Assembly: GCF_001613365.1 (NCBI RefSeq)
Contig: NZ_BDCF01000030.1
Coordinates: forward strand, 1-64,000
Origin: Nocardia xishanensis NBRC 101358
Lineage (GTDB): Bacteria > Actinomycetota > Actinomycetes > Mycobacteriales > Mycobacteriaceae
DNA: 64,000 bases
Reading direction: 5' to 3'
The position numbers and the translations under genes are program-made. Below are positions 27,421-36,153 of the stretch, piece by piece (the stretch's first letter is position 1; each line of letters begins with the position of its first letter). The notes beneath the pieces were generated by a model. That model was not told the DNA's origin. It saw only the letters and a program-made list of their open reading frames with translations, and searched no databases.

Positions 27421-28305
27421 TCAGGGGTTGACGGGTGACAGTTCCGGCGGGCTCCAGCGCAGCGGCCCCGCGTCCCGCCACACCACCTCGGTGACGGTGA
27501 AGTCGATCGAGCACTGCGCTCCCGTGGCGAACGTGTCCGCGTCCCAGTTCAGCTCGGCGGTGCCGGTGAGCTGGAGCGCGCCGCCGGTCGGCCAGTCCGA
27601 GATCAGCAGTCCGCAGTGCGGCCGCACCGCGAGATTGCCGAGCGTCATGAACATCGAGTTTCCGCGATAGTCGGGCCAGCGCAGCCGGGTCGGCGAAAGG
27701 ACGCGCAGCACACCGGGATTCCCGCCGCGATGCGAGGCGTCGGCGTGCCCTTCGCCGTCGGCGCTGGCCACGAAGAAGGTGTCGGCGGACGCGACGATCG
27801 CCCGCTGCCGGGCGTCGAGCCCGGCGCCGCGACGCGCGTCGACCTGCGCGGCCTCGGGGTCGTTGGCCGTCACCCAGCGACGCGAGATGTATTTGGGACA
27901 GTTGGAGTACACCTGTTCGGTGACGATCCGCAGCCCGTCGTCGTGCGGGCGCGCGGTCCCGTTGACCCGCATGCGCCTGCGCCGCACCGGTTCCAGCGCG
28001 ATCATGCCGACCCGAGCCGGACGCGTCAGCGCCTCGGCCAGCGGGTCGCTCGCGGCGGGCCGCGCGTCGACGGCGATCGTCCCTGGGTCGACGGCGTGCA
28101 CGAATCCGGGCCGCCCGACCAGCGGGCTCGCCCACAACCGCCCGGTGGCATCGGCGGCGGCGAGCACCACCATCGGCTGCGCGGCGAGGAAATCCGCGGC
28201 GACCGAGGGAAGGTCGCGGCGGATCATCCGGCCGACCTTCGCGGCGATGTCCGCCTGCCCCATGCGCCGCTGCACGGCGAGTTCGCCCGAGTGGTAGAGC
28301 GCCAT
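27421..28305 (-). CDS. Pyridoxamine 5'-phosphate oxidase-like FMN-binding protein
   Basis: A 294-residue protein of the split-barrel PPOX superfamily. LAAADATGRLWASPLVGRPGFVH and RVGMIALEPVRRRRMRVNGTA are the first barrel. TFFVASADGEGHADASHRGGNPG begins a second copy, with DYRGNSMFMTLGNLAVRPHCGLLISD, so two barrel halves are fused in one chain. The ATG at 28305 is 17 bp after the VOC gene; the frame open to 28647 is its shadow. It probably binds FMN or F420. The substrate is unknown. Confidence 0.85.
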   Translation of the reverse strand: MALYHSGELAVQRRMGQADIAAKVGRMIRRDLPSVAADFLAAQPMVVLAAADATGRLWASPLVGRPGFVHAVDPGTIAVDARPAASDPLAEALTRPARVGMIALEPVRRRRMRVNGTARPHDDGLRIVTEQVYSNCPKYISRRWVTANDPEAAQVDARRGAGLDARQRAIVASADTFFVASADGEGHADASHRGGNPGVLRVLSPTRLRWPDYRGNSMFMTLGNLAVRPHCGLLISDWPTGGALQLTGTAELNWDADTFATGAQCSIDFTVTEVVWRDAGPLRWSPPELSPVNP

Positions 28306-28322
28306 CTCGAAACTCCGCAGAC

Positions 28323-28784
28323 TCAGAAGAATCCGCAGGTGGGGGCGGCTCCGCTGGGCGCGGGCGCGGATTCCGCCCCGGTGGGCGCGTAGACCTCGAG
28401 CCGGATGCCGTCGGGATCGGTGAAGAAGATGCCGCCGGAGGACACCCCTTCGCCGTGCGCGACCACGCCGTCGTGCACGAAACGCACGGACAACTCGCGC
28501 AGCACCGATTCCACCGCGCGCACCTGCTCGATGTCCTCGACCTGGAACGAAAGGTGATGCAGTCCGGGCGTTTCGGTGGAGAAGGCGCCGTCGGACTGTT
28601 CCCACAGGGTGATCACCAGCTTGCCGTCCGCGCCGAGGAACGCCCACCTGCGCTCCGCCGCATCGCCCGCGGCGAGTTGTTCGAAGCCGAGGGCGCGCCG
28701 GTAGAAGTCCACCGAGCGGTCCAGATCCGAGACGTTCAGCCCGACGTGCCCGGTCGCGAGCTGGGGTGCGGTCACCGTGGTCAT
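28323..28784 (-). CDS. VOC family (glyoxalase/dioxygenase-type) protein
   Basis: A 153-residue vicinal-oxygen-chelate protein with two beta-alpha-beta-beta-beta modules: HVGLNVSDLDRSVDFYRRALGF and HHLSFQVEDIEQVRAVESVL, ending in GIFFTDPDGIRLEVYAP. Metal-ligand candidates are His13, His76 and Glu130 or so. It is the first gene of the VOC-PPOX-NTF2 operon, transcribed away from the CGNR regulator. Function within the superfamily (lyase, dioxygenase or binding protein) is not resolved. Confidence 0.88.
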   Translation of the reverse strand: MTTVTAPQLATGHVGLNVSDLDRSVDFYRRALGFEQLAAGDAAERRWAFLGADGKLVITLWEQSDGAFSTETPGLHHLSFQVEDIEQVRAVESVLRELSVRFVHDGVVAHGEGVSSGGIFFTDPDGIRLEVYAPTGAESAPAPSGAAPTCGFF

Positions 28785-28828
28785 GATATTGCCCTCCTGG
28801 AATCGTAAACCGCTTTTGGATGTTTCAA

Positions 28829-28894
28829 CGGTTAGAACTTAATCCGGCGCGGTCCCTCGCGTCAACCATTGATCTTTAATTGATCGGTTAGAAC
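28829..28894. promoter_or_regulatory. Duplicated operator candidate in the VOC/CGNR divergent promoter
   Basis: The 10-mer CGGTTAGAAC occurs twice (28829-28838 and 28885-28894), start to start 56 bp, in an unusually AT-rich 156-bp divergent region. Sites like these are expected for an autoregulating local repressor. Confidence 0.5.
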
Positions 28895-28940
28895 GGCGGT
28901 GGTTGTCCTGACTCCCCGACACGGCTCGTTACCCTCAGGC

Positions 28941-29456
28941 ATGCTCGATCCACGCCCCCACGTCGGTGAACCGCTGGCGCTCGATCTGCTGAACACACGG
29001 TGGATCGAGAACGGACCGCAGGATCTGCTGACGGACGTGGCGGGCCTGCGCGTCTGGCTGACCGCCGCGGGCCTGGCCGATCGAGCGCAGGCCGACGAGC
29101 GGACGCTGGCCGCGGTGCTCACCGCGCGCAGCGCGATCGACGACGCCGTCCAGCACGGCGCGCACGGTGCGCTCAACGACGTGCTCGAACACGGCAGGAT
29201 CAAACGCCGCCTGACCGACGACGGCCCGCAGGACGTGCCCGACATCGCCGATCCTGCCTGGCTGCCCGGTTGGCTGGCGGCGGAGAACCTGCTGGGACTG
29301 ATCGCCAAGGCGCCGGACCGGATTCGCCAGTGCGCGCATCCGCAGTGCGTGCTGTTCTTCTACGACACGTCCAAGAACGGCACCCGCCGCTGGCACTCCA
29401 TGGCCACCTGCGGCAACCGCACCAAGGCGGCGAGGCACTACGGCAAGAAGACCTGA
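28941..29456 (+). CDS. CGNR zinc-finger (ABATE domain) regulator
   Basis: A 171-residue protein. The N-terminal ABATE-type domain (HVGEPLALDLLNTRWIENG) is followed by the C-terminal CGNR finger CAHPQCVLFFYDTSKNGTRRWHSMATCGNRTKA, with paired cysteines and the CGNR motif. Such proteins are predicted DNA-binding regulators with a ligand-sensing N-terminal domain. The ATG at 28941 is preferred over 28899 because the conserved domain begins there. It is divergent from the VOC-PPOX-NTF2 operon, its likely target. Confidence 0.88.
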   Translation: MLDPRPHVGEPLALDLLNTRWIENGPQDLLTDVAGLRVWLTAAGLADRAQADERTLAAVLTARSAIDDAVQHGAHGALNDVLEHGRIKRRLTDDGPQDVPDIADPAWLPGWLAAENLLGLIAKAPDRIRQCAHPQCVLFFYDTSKNGTRRWHSMATCGNRTKAARHYGKKT

Positions 29457-29485
29457 GCGGTCCGAGGACGCCGAAAGGCCCGGCT

Positions 29486-30727
29486 CTAGAAGAGTTCGTC
29501 GAGCAGCCGGTAGTAGTCCAGCCGCCGCCGATCCGGCGCGTCGAGCCCGTACGCGGCGAAGAAAGCGCGCACCTCACCGTCGCCGAAATCCTCGCGCAAA
29601 TCACGTTCGGCCAGGGCCAGGTCACGGTAGCGATCCGCGACGCCGAGGCCGCCGACATCGAGCAGGATGCCGTTCTCCAGCACATTCGGCGGCGTGAAAT
29701 CGCCGTGCGCCACCACCAGGTCCTCGGTCTCCGGACGCTGGGCGAGCAACCGGTCGAAGACCTGCTCGGGGCCGAGGCCCGCGTTGTCGTCGTCGAAATC
29801 GTCCTGGTCGACCAGTTCCTCGAGCACGTGTCTGCGCGCCTGCGCCAGCACGGTGTCGAGCCTGCCGTCGAACGGGCATTCCGCGACGGGCAGCGCGTGC
29901 AGCCGCCGCAGCAGCTCGCCCATGACCGCGCCGATCGATGGCGACGCCGCCGCGGCGGTGCCCTCCCGCGCGGCCAGGCTCGGCGCGCCCGCGTCGCCGA
30001 GCACGAGCACGTCCTCGGCGAACGCGGCCACCTCCGGCACCCGGATTCCCCTGGCGCGCAACCAGTTCAGGCGATCGTGTTCGGCGGTCGCGCGCGGGCC
30101 CCGCTTGACCCAGTAGGCGCCGTTCACCAGGGCGACGCCGCCGCTGAGACCCTCGTGCTCGTCCGAGAACTCCGGGTTCGCGCCGACCACCGCCACCACG
30201 GCGGGCGGCAGCGGGATCGGCAACTCGTCGAGGCCGTCCAGCGCGGTGCGGGTGGATTCGATCAGCTCGATGTCGCCCTCGGCGACCCGCAGCCGCAGCG
30301 CCTCGTTGAGCAGCTCGCGGGCCTCGTCGAGACGGCCCTGTTCGGCCAGCGCCTTGCCGAGGTGCTGGGCGGCGAACGACAGGGCCTCGGCATCGCTGCC
30401 GCGGGCGGCCTCGACGGCTCGGCGATAGAGGATCTCGGCGGTCGGCGCGTCACCGCGATACCGGTACACATCGGCCAGGTTGATCCAGACCGAGAGGCGC
30501 TGACGCGATTCGCGAGCCAGCTCGAGTGCCCGATCCAGGTGATCGAGCGCCTCCTCGTGGCGGCCGAGCAGCATCAGTTCGAGACCGGTCTGCCGGAAGC
30601 TCGCGAAATCGTCCGGACGAGCCTGTGCCACGCGGACGGCCAGCGCCTCCGGGTCTACGGGGACCATGCGCAGTCGCTCGTCGAATCGGTACGGCCTGCG
30701 CTCGGCCACCGGATCGGGGGCGGTCAC
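29486..30727 (-). CDS. TPR protein fused to an APH(3')-like kinase
   Basis: A 413-residue fusion. Residues of about 35-170 form TPR-like helical pairs (ALDHLDRALELARESRQRLSVWINLADVYRYRG, AEILYRRAVEAARGSDAEALSFAAQHLGKAL). The C-terminal half is an aminoglycoside-phosphotransferase fold with the catalytic loop VVAHGDFTPPN and the metal-binding segment LLDVGGLGVADRYRDLA, typical of APH(3'). The GTG at 30727 overlaps the DUF3046 stop (GTGA). The kinase residues look intact, so it may phosphorylate a small molecule. Resistance should not be assumed. Confidence 0.8.
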   Translation of the reverse strand: MTAPDPVAERRPYRFDERLRMVPVDPEALAVRVAQARPDDFASFRQTGLELMLLGRHEEALDHLDRALELARESRQRLSVWINLADVYRYRGDAPTAEILYRRAVEAARGSDAEALSFAAQHLGKALAEQGRLDEARELLNEALRLRVAEGDIELIESTRTALDGLDELPIPLPPAVVAVVGANPEFSDEHEGLSGGVALVNGAYWVKRGPRATAEHDRLNWLRARGIRVPEVAAFAEDVLVLGDAGAPSLAAREGTAAAASPSIGAVMGELLRRLHALPVAECPFDGRLDTVLAQARRHVLEELVDQDDFDDDNAGLGPEQVFDRLLAQRPETEDLVVAHGDFTPPNVLENGILLDVGGLGVADRYRDLALAERDLREDFGDGEVRAFFAAYGLDAPDRRRLDYYRLLDELF

Positions 30728-30918
30728 CACCGCACCTTCGGCACGTCGAAGTCGGCGCAGAGCGCGCGCCACACATCCCGCGGGTCGACCCCGGCCTCGA
30801 TGGCGGCGGCGCCGGTCCGGCCGCCGAGGGAGGGGATCACGTGGTCGGTCAGCAGCGCGTCACCGCGCGCCACTCCGAATTCGGTATGCAACAGCTCCTG
30901 GAACTCAGTCAACCGCAC
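30724..30918 (-). CDS. DUF3046 protein (Rv2738c-like)
   Basis: A 64-residue protein too short for most ORF cut-offs. It starts at GTG 30918 with VRLTEFQELLHTEFG and ends DVPKVRW. It resembles the short DUF3046 proteins encoded near recA in mycobacteria, including the central TDHVIPSLGGRTGAAAIEAG and PRDVWRALCADFDVP. The function is unknown. It overlaps the TPR-kinase gene by 4 bp, so the two are co-translated. Confidence 0.85.
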   Translation of the reverse strand: MRLTEFQELLHTEFGVARGDALLTDHVIPSLGGRTGAAAIEAGVDPRDVWRALCADFDVPKVRW

Positions 30919-30962
30919 CGTATTCAAGATACTCCGGTCCCCGCGGGTGCACGGAGGTACTC

Positions 30963-32126
30963 CTACGGGGCGTGCACGCCCTCGCGCACCCGATGGCACA
31001 GCTCCACCGGGTCGGCGACCTCCGCGATGCTCATGGACGCTTCCTCGGCGGCGGCGGTGTAGCGCGGGTGGTCGAGCACGGCGAGCACCGCGTCGCGCAC
31101 CGATTCGACGGTCAGCGGACGCACCACGATCGAACTGCCTTGGCGGGCCGCGCGATTGGCCAGTTCCCACTGGTCGCCGCCGCCAGGCACGGTGACGACG
31201 GGGACTCCGGCGAGCAGCGACTTGGCCAGCAATCCGTGCCCGCCGCCGCCGACCACGACGGCCGCGTGGCCGAGCAGCTCGTCCTGGCGGCCGAGTCCCG
31301 CGGTGGCCCAGGACGGGAGCCCGGTCGGCGGCGTGTCGATCATGGAGACGGCAACCCGGACACCGGCGCCGTCGAGCGCCTCGAGCACGGTCTCGACCAT
31401 GCCGGTGACGCCGGTGTGCGCGGTGGACGGCGCGACCATGACCAGCGGACCGTCGCCAGGCGGCGGCGCGAGGATGTCGTCGGTGGGCTCCCACAGCAGC
31501 GGGCCGACCAGGTGCGCGTTGTCCGGCCAGTCGGGGCGCGGCACCTCCAGCGCGGGCAGGGTGGCCAGCAGGCGGGCGGCCGGGCCGGGATCGGCGGCGG
31601 GCAGCCCGACGCTCGCGCGGGCCTTCTCCCGTTGACGCAGGCCGTTGCGGATCGCCCGCGCCGTCATGGCGCGCAGCATCCGGTCGCGCAGTTCGCCACG
31701 CAGGCCTTCGCCCACCGCGAGTCCGCTGCCGATCGGCGGCAGCCCCTTCGACGGCAGGTAGAGCGGGTGCGGCGAGAGCTCGACCCAGGGCACCCCCAGC
31801 CGCTCGGCGGCCATGCCGCCGCCCGCGGTGAGCACGTCGGAGACCACCAGCTCCGGCAGCATCGCGCTCAGATCGGGCAGGATCTCGGTCGAGATGTGCG
31901 CGGCGCGCTCGTGGATGCGCCTGCCCGCGTCTCCGTCGTCGTCGACGGCGCGCGGCGCCAGACCCTTGAGTCTGCGCACCGGGATACCCGCGTCCTTCGC
32001 GGAGTCGAACCAGCGAGGCCCGGTGAACAGCACCGGCTCGTCGCCCGCGGCCAGGAACCGCTCGCACAGCGCCAACGCCGGAAAGGCATGTCCCGGATCG
32101 GGACCGGCAACGACGGCAACACGCAT
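30963..32126 (-). CDS. UGT-type glycosyltransferase (Rv2739c-like)
   Basis: A 387-residue GT-B glycosyltransferase. The N-terminal acceptor domain starts MRVAVVAGPDPGHAFPALAL. The C-terminal nucleotide-sugar domain has AAVVVGGGGHGLLAKSLLAGVPVVTVPGGGDQWELANRAARQG, the GT1 signature with a glycine-rich turn and a final D-Q pair. The ATG at 32126 is chosen because residues further upstream are not conserved in type. It occupies the place of Rv2739c. The acceptor is unknown. Confidence 0.88.
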   Translation of the reverse strand: MRVAVVAGPDPGHAFPALALCERFLAAGDEPVLFTGPRWFDSAKDAGIPVRRLKGLAPRAVDDDGDAGRRIHERAAHISTEILPDLSAMLPELVVSDVLTAGGGMAAERLGVPWVELSPHPLYLPSKGLPPIGSGLAVGEGLRGELRDRMLRAMTARAIRNGLRQREKARASVGLPAADPGPAARLLATLPALEVPRPDWPDNAHLVGPLLWEPTDDILAPPPGDGPLVMVAPSTAHTGVTGMVETVLEALDGAGVRVAVSMIDTPPTGLPSWATAGLGRQDELLGHAAVVVGGGGHGLLAKSLLAGVPVVTVPGGGDQWELANRAARQGSSIVVRPLTVESVRDAVLAVLDHPRYTAAAEEASMSIAEVADPVELCHRVREGVHAP

Positions 32127-32469
32127 CTGCCCAGCCTGCCACACCGGCCTCACGAACCGACGGCGCCCGCCCTGAGTTGGCAGGCACGGCCTCGGCGTTC
32201 ACCGCGCCGCCATCGGCGCGCAATCCGCGTGACCGGTGCGGAAGGCATTCCGGTCCAGACCATTTCGACGGTTCGGGGCGGGACCGGACGCACGAAGGGA
32301 GCGCTGCGGTGCCTGTCACCAAACGCTATCTCGCGCGGCGCTCGCCCTGCGCCGCGCCGACGACGCGGGAAAGGTCGTCGACCTGATCGAGCGCGTCGCG
32401 GTGCGGGGAGGCCGACGCTGAAGGAACCGCCTCGCACCGGCTTTTCCCCACGGCGCGAGCCGGATTCGC
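32127..32469. other. Intergenic region (343 bp), no convincing gene
   Basis: It lies between two minus-strand genes. A GTG-initiated plus-strand frame near 32309 and a neighbouring frame up to 32421 could be joined only by a frameshift, giving a short basic peptide. I could not connect it to any family and do not annotate it. Confidence 0.4.
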
Positions 32470-33186
32470 TCAGCCGAAGTAGTACAGCTCGAATCCCACC
32501 GCTCGTTCGGCAGGAAAACCTTCCTTGGGGCCGGTGGCCATGTCGACGATGGCTTTCACCTGGTCGGCGAGCGGCTCGGAGCTGAGCACCTCCAGGTAGC
32601 GGCGGTGTTCGGCCAGGGAGGCGGCGGCCTGCTCGACGGTGGCGGTGACATCGACCGCGTGCGTCGCGACCGGTCCGACGACCGCGGCCCAGCGCGGCGA
32701 CCAAGGCGGCAGATCGGCCAGCTCCGGGAAGATCCATTCGTTGCCCGCGTCGGAAACGGCGTCCAGTCCGGCCCGGCCGACGGCGCGGTGGTCGGCGCTG
32801 TTGGCGTAGCCGGGTGCCCAGGTGTCGCCGAAGTTGAACAGCACCAGCATCTCCGGACGGTGCCTGCGGATCGCGGCGGCCAGGTCGCGGCGCAGCTCGA
32901 GGCTCTCCCGCACCCGCCCGTCCGGGTAACCGAGGAACTCCACCTGCTCGACGCCGACCACCTTCGCCGAAGCGATCTCCTCGGACTGGCGCAGCGGCCC
33001 GGCCTCGGCGGGCGGCATGCCGGCGATGCCCGCTTCGCCGCTGGTGACGAGCACGTAGCGAATGTCCTTGCCCTGCCCCGTCCACCGCGCGACGGCCGCC
33101 GCGGCCCCGTACTCGATGTCGTCGGGGTGCGCGACGATCACCAGGCCGCGCTGCCAGTCTTCGGGAACCTGCTCCATGGCACCCAT
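32470..33186 (-). CDS. PIG-L/LmbE family deacetylase
   Basis: A 238-residue zinc-dependent N-acetylglucosaminyl deacetylase-fold protein. The metal motif is VIVAHPDDIEYGAAAAVARW (AHPDD, near residue 20), with a further His in ANSADHRAVGRAG. LVTSGEAGIAGM corresponds to the conserved TxGE block. The family includes the mycothiol enzymes MshB and Mca and others acting on glycolipids. This copy has no mycothiol gene beside it, so the substrate is open. The ATG at 33186 was chosen; 33177 is an alternative. Confidence 0.87.
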   Translation of the reverse strand: MGAMEQVPEDWQRGLVIVAHPDDIEYGAAAAVARWTGQGKDIRYVLVTSGEAGIAGMPPAEAGPLRQSEEIASAKVVGVEQVEFLGYPDGRVRESLELRRDLAAAIRRHRPEMLVLFNFGDTWAPGYANSADHRAVGRAGLDAVSDAGNEWIFPELADLPPWSPRWAAVVGPVATHAVDVTATVEQAAASLAEHRRYLEVLSSEPLADQVKAIVDMATGPKEGFPAERAVGFELYYFG

Positions 33187-33295
33187 TGAAACACCCGAGA
33201 TCCGCACCGGCGCAAACGCGCAACCGCGCCCGAAAACGGCCAGGAACCGGGTCCGGGTGGCCGGCTCGGCCTGCACTGCTGTAGACACTGTGGCC

Positions 33296-33883
33296 ATGAC
33301 GAAGCTCACACGCGCCGCCGCCGTCCTCGGTCTTGCGCTCATCGCACTCATCAGCCCCGGGCCGCTGACCGCGGCCCCCGCCAAAGCCGACCCGCTACCC
33401 CGCGTGTTCTTGGATGTGTCCGTGGCCGGCATCCCCACCGGCCGCATCGTCATCGAGCTGCGTTCGGACGTGGTGCCGGAGACCGCGGAGAACTTCCGCG
33501 CGCTGGCCACCGGCGAACAGGGCTTCGGTTACAAGGGTTCGACTTTCCACCGCGTGATCCCCGGCTTCATGGCGCAGGGCGGCGATTTCACCAACGGTGA
33601 CGGCACCGGCGGCAAGAGCATCTACGGTCCGGCGTTCCGCGACGAGAACTTCCAGCTGACCCACGCCACTCCCGGCACGGTCAGCATGGCGAACCGCGGG
33701 CCGGGCACCAACGGCTCGCAGTTCTTCATCACCATGACGGACACCCCGTGGCTGGACGGCAAGCATGTCGTGTTCGGCTCCGTCGTCGAGGGCATGGACG
33801 TGGTGCACGCGATCGAGCAGGTCGGCTCGCCTTCCGGCACGCCGGGCCGCAAGGTCGTGATCGACAACAGCGGACAGCTCTGA
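33296..33883 (+). CDS. Secreted cyclophilin-type peptidyl-prolyl isomerase
   Basis: A 195-residue protein with a signal peptide (MTKLTRAAAVLGLALIALIS) and an A-x-A processing region near AAPAKA. The cyclophilin domain follows: catalytic Arg in STFHRVIPGFMAQGGDF, with GTGGKSIYGPAFRDENF, GTVSMANRGPGTNGSQFFIT and WLDGKHVVFGSVVEGMDVV. It catalyses proline isomerisation outside the membrane. The secreted form suggests a role in folding exported proteins. It is followed by a strong terminator. Confidence 0.95.
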   Translation: MTKLTRAAAVLGLALIALISPGPLTAAPAKADPLPRVFLDVSVAGIPTGRIVIELRSDVVPETAENFRALATGEQGFGYKGSTFHRVIPGFMAQGGDFTNGDGTGGKSIYGPAFRDENFQLTHATPGTVSMANRGPGTNGSQFFITMTDTPWLDGKHVVFGSVVEGMDVVHAIEQVGSPSGTPGRKVVIDNSGQL

Positions 33884-33899
33884 CCGCGTAAACGACAGC

Positions 33900-33935
33900 G
33901 GGCCGTGCGTCGTCCTTCCGGATGACGCACGGCCC
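33900..33935. terminator. Bidirectional terminator after the cyclophilin gene
   Basis: GGGCCGTGCGTC pairs with GACGCACGGCCC, extended inward by four more pairs to a TTCC loop (16 bp). GTTCGCTTTT follows on the plus strand. It lies between converging genes. Confidence 0.85.
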
Positions 33936-33949
33936 GTTCGCTTTTCGTG

Positions 33950-34123
33950 CTACAGCTTGCTGACCGTCGAGTTGTCCGATCCGGACACCGCCTTGTACAG
34001 CAGGTACAGGCCGAACACGACCGCGCTGATCACCAGAATCGGGAACAGCCCTTTGATCAGCGCACCGATGATGGCGAGCGCGATCCAGACGACCGCGACG
34101 ACACCGATGATCTTCCACAGCAT
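33950..34123 (-). CDS. Small membrane protein downstream of pspM
   Basis: A 57-residue protein from ATG 34123, with GGAGG six or so bases upstream. It is almost all hydrophobic: MLWKIIGVVAVVWIALAIIG, then two positively biased turns and FPILVISAVVFGLYLLYKAV, so two membrane helices. It is last in the clgR-pspA-pspM direction, 149 bp after pspM, where M. tuberculosis has the unrelated pspN. I do not recognise a family. A membrane partner of the Psp system is a guess from position only. Confidence 0.7.
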   Translation of the reverse strand: MLWKIIGVVAVVWIALAIIGALIKGLFPILVISAVVFGLYLLYKAVSGSDNSTVSKL

Positions 34124-34272
34124 TTCCAGCCTCCATGAGGTCTCTTCCGAATCGCCGTCCGGCGATCCGATATCTCCATGCTGGCAGCCCAAGCACGAGA
34201 AATCACCAGGTCAGCGGCGATATCCGGGTACAAATCAGGGTTCACCCCGAGTATTCGGGGGGCGCCAGGAGG

Positions 34273-35163
34273 CTATCGAGGCAGACCGGGCGGCGGCGGG
34301 GAGACCGCGATGGTGGGACGGTCGGCGACCTCGGTCAGCGCCTGCGCCCAGCCGTCGAGACGATCCGCAGCGTGCCGCAATTCCGCGACGATGCCGTCGA
34401 ATCGGTGTGCCACGACGGCGGTTTCGGGCACCGCGAGAACGCGGCTCGCGGCCGCGACGACCAGCTCGTATTCGGCGATACCTGATTCCAGCCTGGTCAG
34501 CGCGAATCGCAGATTGTCGGTGAGGGAGGCGGTCGCCTCGGGATTGGTCCGCCCGACCACGGCGGCGGCGCGCTCCAGCTGGACGATGTCGGCGGCGAGG
34601 GCGTGCAGCGCGGCGGCTCCCGATGCGGCCGTTTCGACCATTTCGGTGAACTCCTCGGCGGGCAACCGGTGCGAAGCGGCGATCTGCACGGCGAGCCCGT
34701 GCATCGCCCGTTCGGCCTGCACCAGCCGGGCGATCGGGACGCGGGCGGCCGAGCGCATCGGCGGCTGTTTGCGCGGCAGGAAAGCGGCCTGCGGCAACGG
34801 GGATCGGCGCAGCCGCAGATAGCGCCGCGCGCTGAGCGCGGTCCCGGTCACGAACGCGACCGCGCCGCCGCCGAGCACGACCACCGCCCAGGCGGGCGCG
34901 GAGACGACGACGAGACCGACGGCGCCCACGGTCGTCAGCCCGGAGACGGTACCGAGCTGATAGCTGCGCCGCCGGGCGCGGCGGCGCTTACGAAGTTCCC
35001 GCTCGCGCGGGTCGGCCCAGCGGCGCACCGCGACGAGCGCGTGTTCGCCCATGTCGCGCAGCGTGTCCGGCCCCATGTTCGACACAGCCTGCGGCACGCC
35101 GAACGGGGACTGCGCAGGCGCCGCCGGAACGCCGGTCTTCAGGGGAATTCGCTTGCGACTCAT
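34273..35163 (-). CDS. pspM: Phage-shock envelope stress protein PspM-like
   Basis: A 296-residue protein. Residues of about 50-70 are very basic (ELRKRRRARRRSY), then two adjacent membrane helices (VSGLTTVGAVGLVVVSAPAW, AVVVLGGGAVAFVTGTAL), then a cytosolic helical region of about 180 residues. The layout and position after pspA fit Rv2743c, called PspM, the membrane partner that anchors PspA in mycobacteria. It has no motif of the E. coli PspB/C type. Confidence 0.82.
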   Translation of the reverse strand: MSRKRIPLKTGVPAAPAQSPFGVPQAVSNMGPDTLRDMGEHALVAVRRWADPRERELRKRRRARRRSYQLGTVSGLTTVGAVGLVVVSAPAWAVVVLGGGAVAFVTGTALSARRYLRLRRSPLPQAAFLPRKQPPMRSAARVPIARLVQAERAMHGLAVQIAASHRLPAEEFTEMVETAASGAAALHALAADIVQLERAAAVVGRTNPEATASLTDNLRFALTRLESGIAEYELVVAAASRVLAVPETAVVAHRFDGIVAELRHAADRLDGWAQALTEVADRPTIAVSPPPPGLPR

Positions 35164-35325
35164 GCGCTTTCCTCACACCGTTCGAGCCGGATGACAGTCG
35201 GGACCCGCGCGGGTCGACGAGGGCGCGCCGCGTCCGCGGGGCGTGCCGAGGACGCCCCTCGGCGCTGCACGGTCTCGCGCGTGCCCGCGTCCTTCACCGC
35301 ACCGGTCCTTGCCTGCATCGAGCCG

Positions 35326-36153
35326 TTACTGCTGGGCGGCCTGGCCCTTGTTCATCTGCGGCTGCGCCGGATTCGCCTGCGTCCGATCGGCATTGATGGC
35401 GGGCTGGCCGCCGCCCGCGGGCAGCGCGTCGCCGCGCATGGAGGCGCGGATCTGCTCGAGCTTGCTGTGGCCCGCCATCTGAATGCTGGCCTGCTGCACC
35501 TCGAGCATGCGGCCCTGCACCGAGTTCTGCGCGAGTTCCGCGGCGCCGAGCGCGTTGGCGTAGCGGCGCTCGATCTTCTCGCGGACCGCGTCCAGGCTCG
35601 GGGTGGTGCCGGGAGCCGACAGCGTCGAGTCCATCTGCTGCAGCGACGCGGAGACCTGCTCCTGCATCTTGGCCTGCTCCAGCTGGCTGAGCAGCTTGGT
35701 GCGCTCGGCGACCTTCTGCTGCAACAACATCGCGTTCTGCTCGACCGCCTTCTTGGCCTGCGCGGCGGCCTGCAGCGACTGGTCGTGCAGCACCTTGAGG
35801 TCCTCGACGGACTGCTCGGCGGTGACCAGCTGGGCGGCGAACGCCTCGGCGGCGTTGGTGTACTGGATCGCCTTCTCGGTGTCGCCCGCGGCGGTGGCCT
35901 GGTCGGCGAGCAGGACGGCCTGGCGCGCGTTGGCGTTGAGCTTCTCGACCTCGTCGAGCTGACGGTTCAGCTTCATCTCCAGCTGACGCTGGTTGCCGAT
36001 GACCGAAGCGGCCTGCTGCGAGAGGGCCTGGTGCTGGCGCTGAGCTTCCTCGATAGCCTGCTGAATCTGCACCTTCGGATCCGCGTGCTCCTCGATCTTG
36101 GAATCGAAGAGGGCCATCATGTATTTCCAGGCCTTGACGAACGGATTAGCCAT
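35326..36153 (-). CDS. pspA: PspA/IM30 family envelope stress protein
   Basis: A 275-residue, mostly coiled-coil protein. The start MANPFVKAWKYMMALFDSKIEEHADPKVQI matches PspA/35-kDa antigen proteins. Long alternating helices follow (QRQHQALSQQAASVIGNQRQ, AEQSVEDLKVLHDQSLQAAA), ending in an Ala/Pro/Gln tail. PspA oligomers bind damaged inner membrane and limit proton leak. In mycobacteria it also works with ClgR. It lies between clgR and pspM. Confidence 0.94.
   Translation of the reverse strand: MANPFVKAWKYMMALFDSKIEEHADPKVQIQQAIEEAQRQHQALSQQAASVIGNQRQLEMKLNRQLDEVEKLNANARQAVLLADQATAAGDTEKAIQYTNAAEAFAAQLVTAEQSVEDLKVLHDQSLQAAAQAKKAVEQNAMLLQQKVAERTKLLSQLEQAKMQEQVSASLQQMDSTLSAPGTTPSLDAVREKIERRYANALGAAELAQNSVQGRMLEVQQASIQMAGHSKLEQIRASMRGDALPAGGGQPAINADRTQANPAQPQMNKGQAAQQ

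Noticed and set aside
32300..32421. A small frameshifted gene in the gap before the LmbE-type gene
   Set aside because: Joining the two frames would need a frameshift, and no family resemblance was seen.
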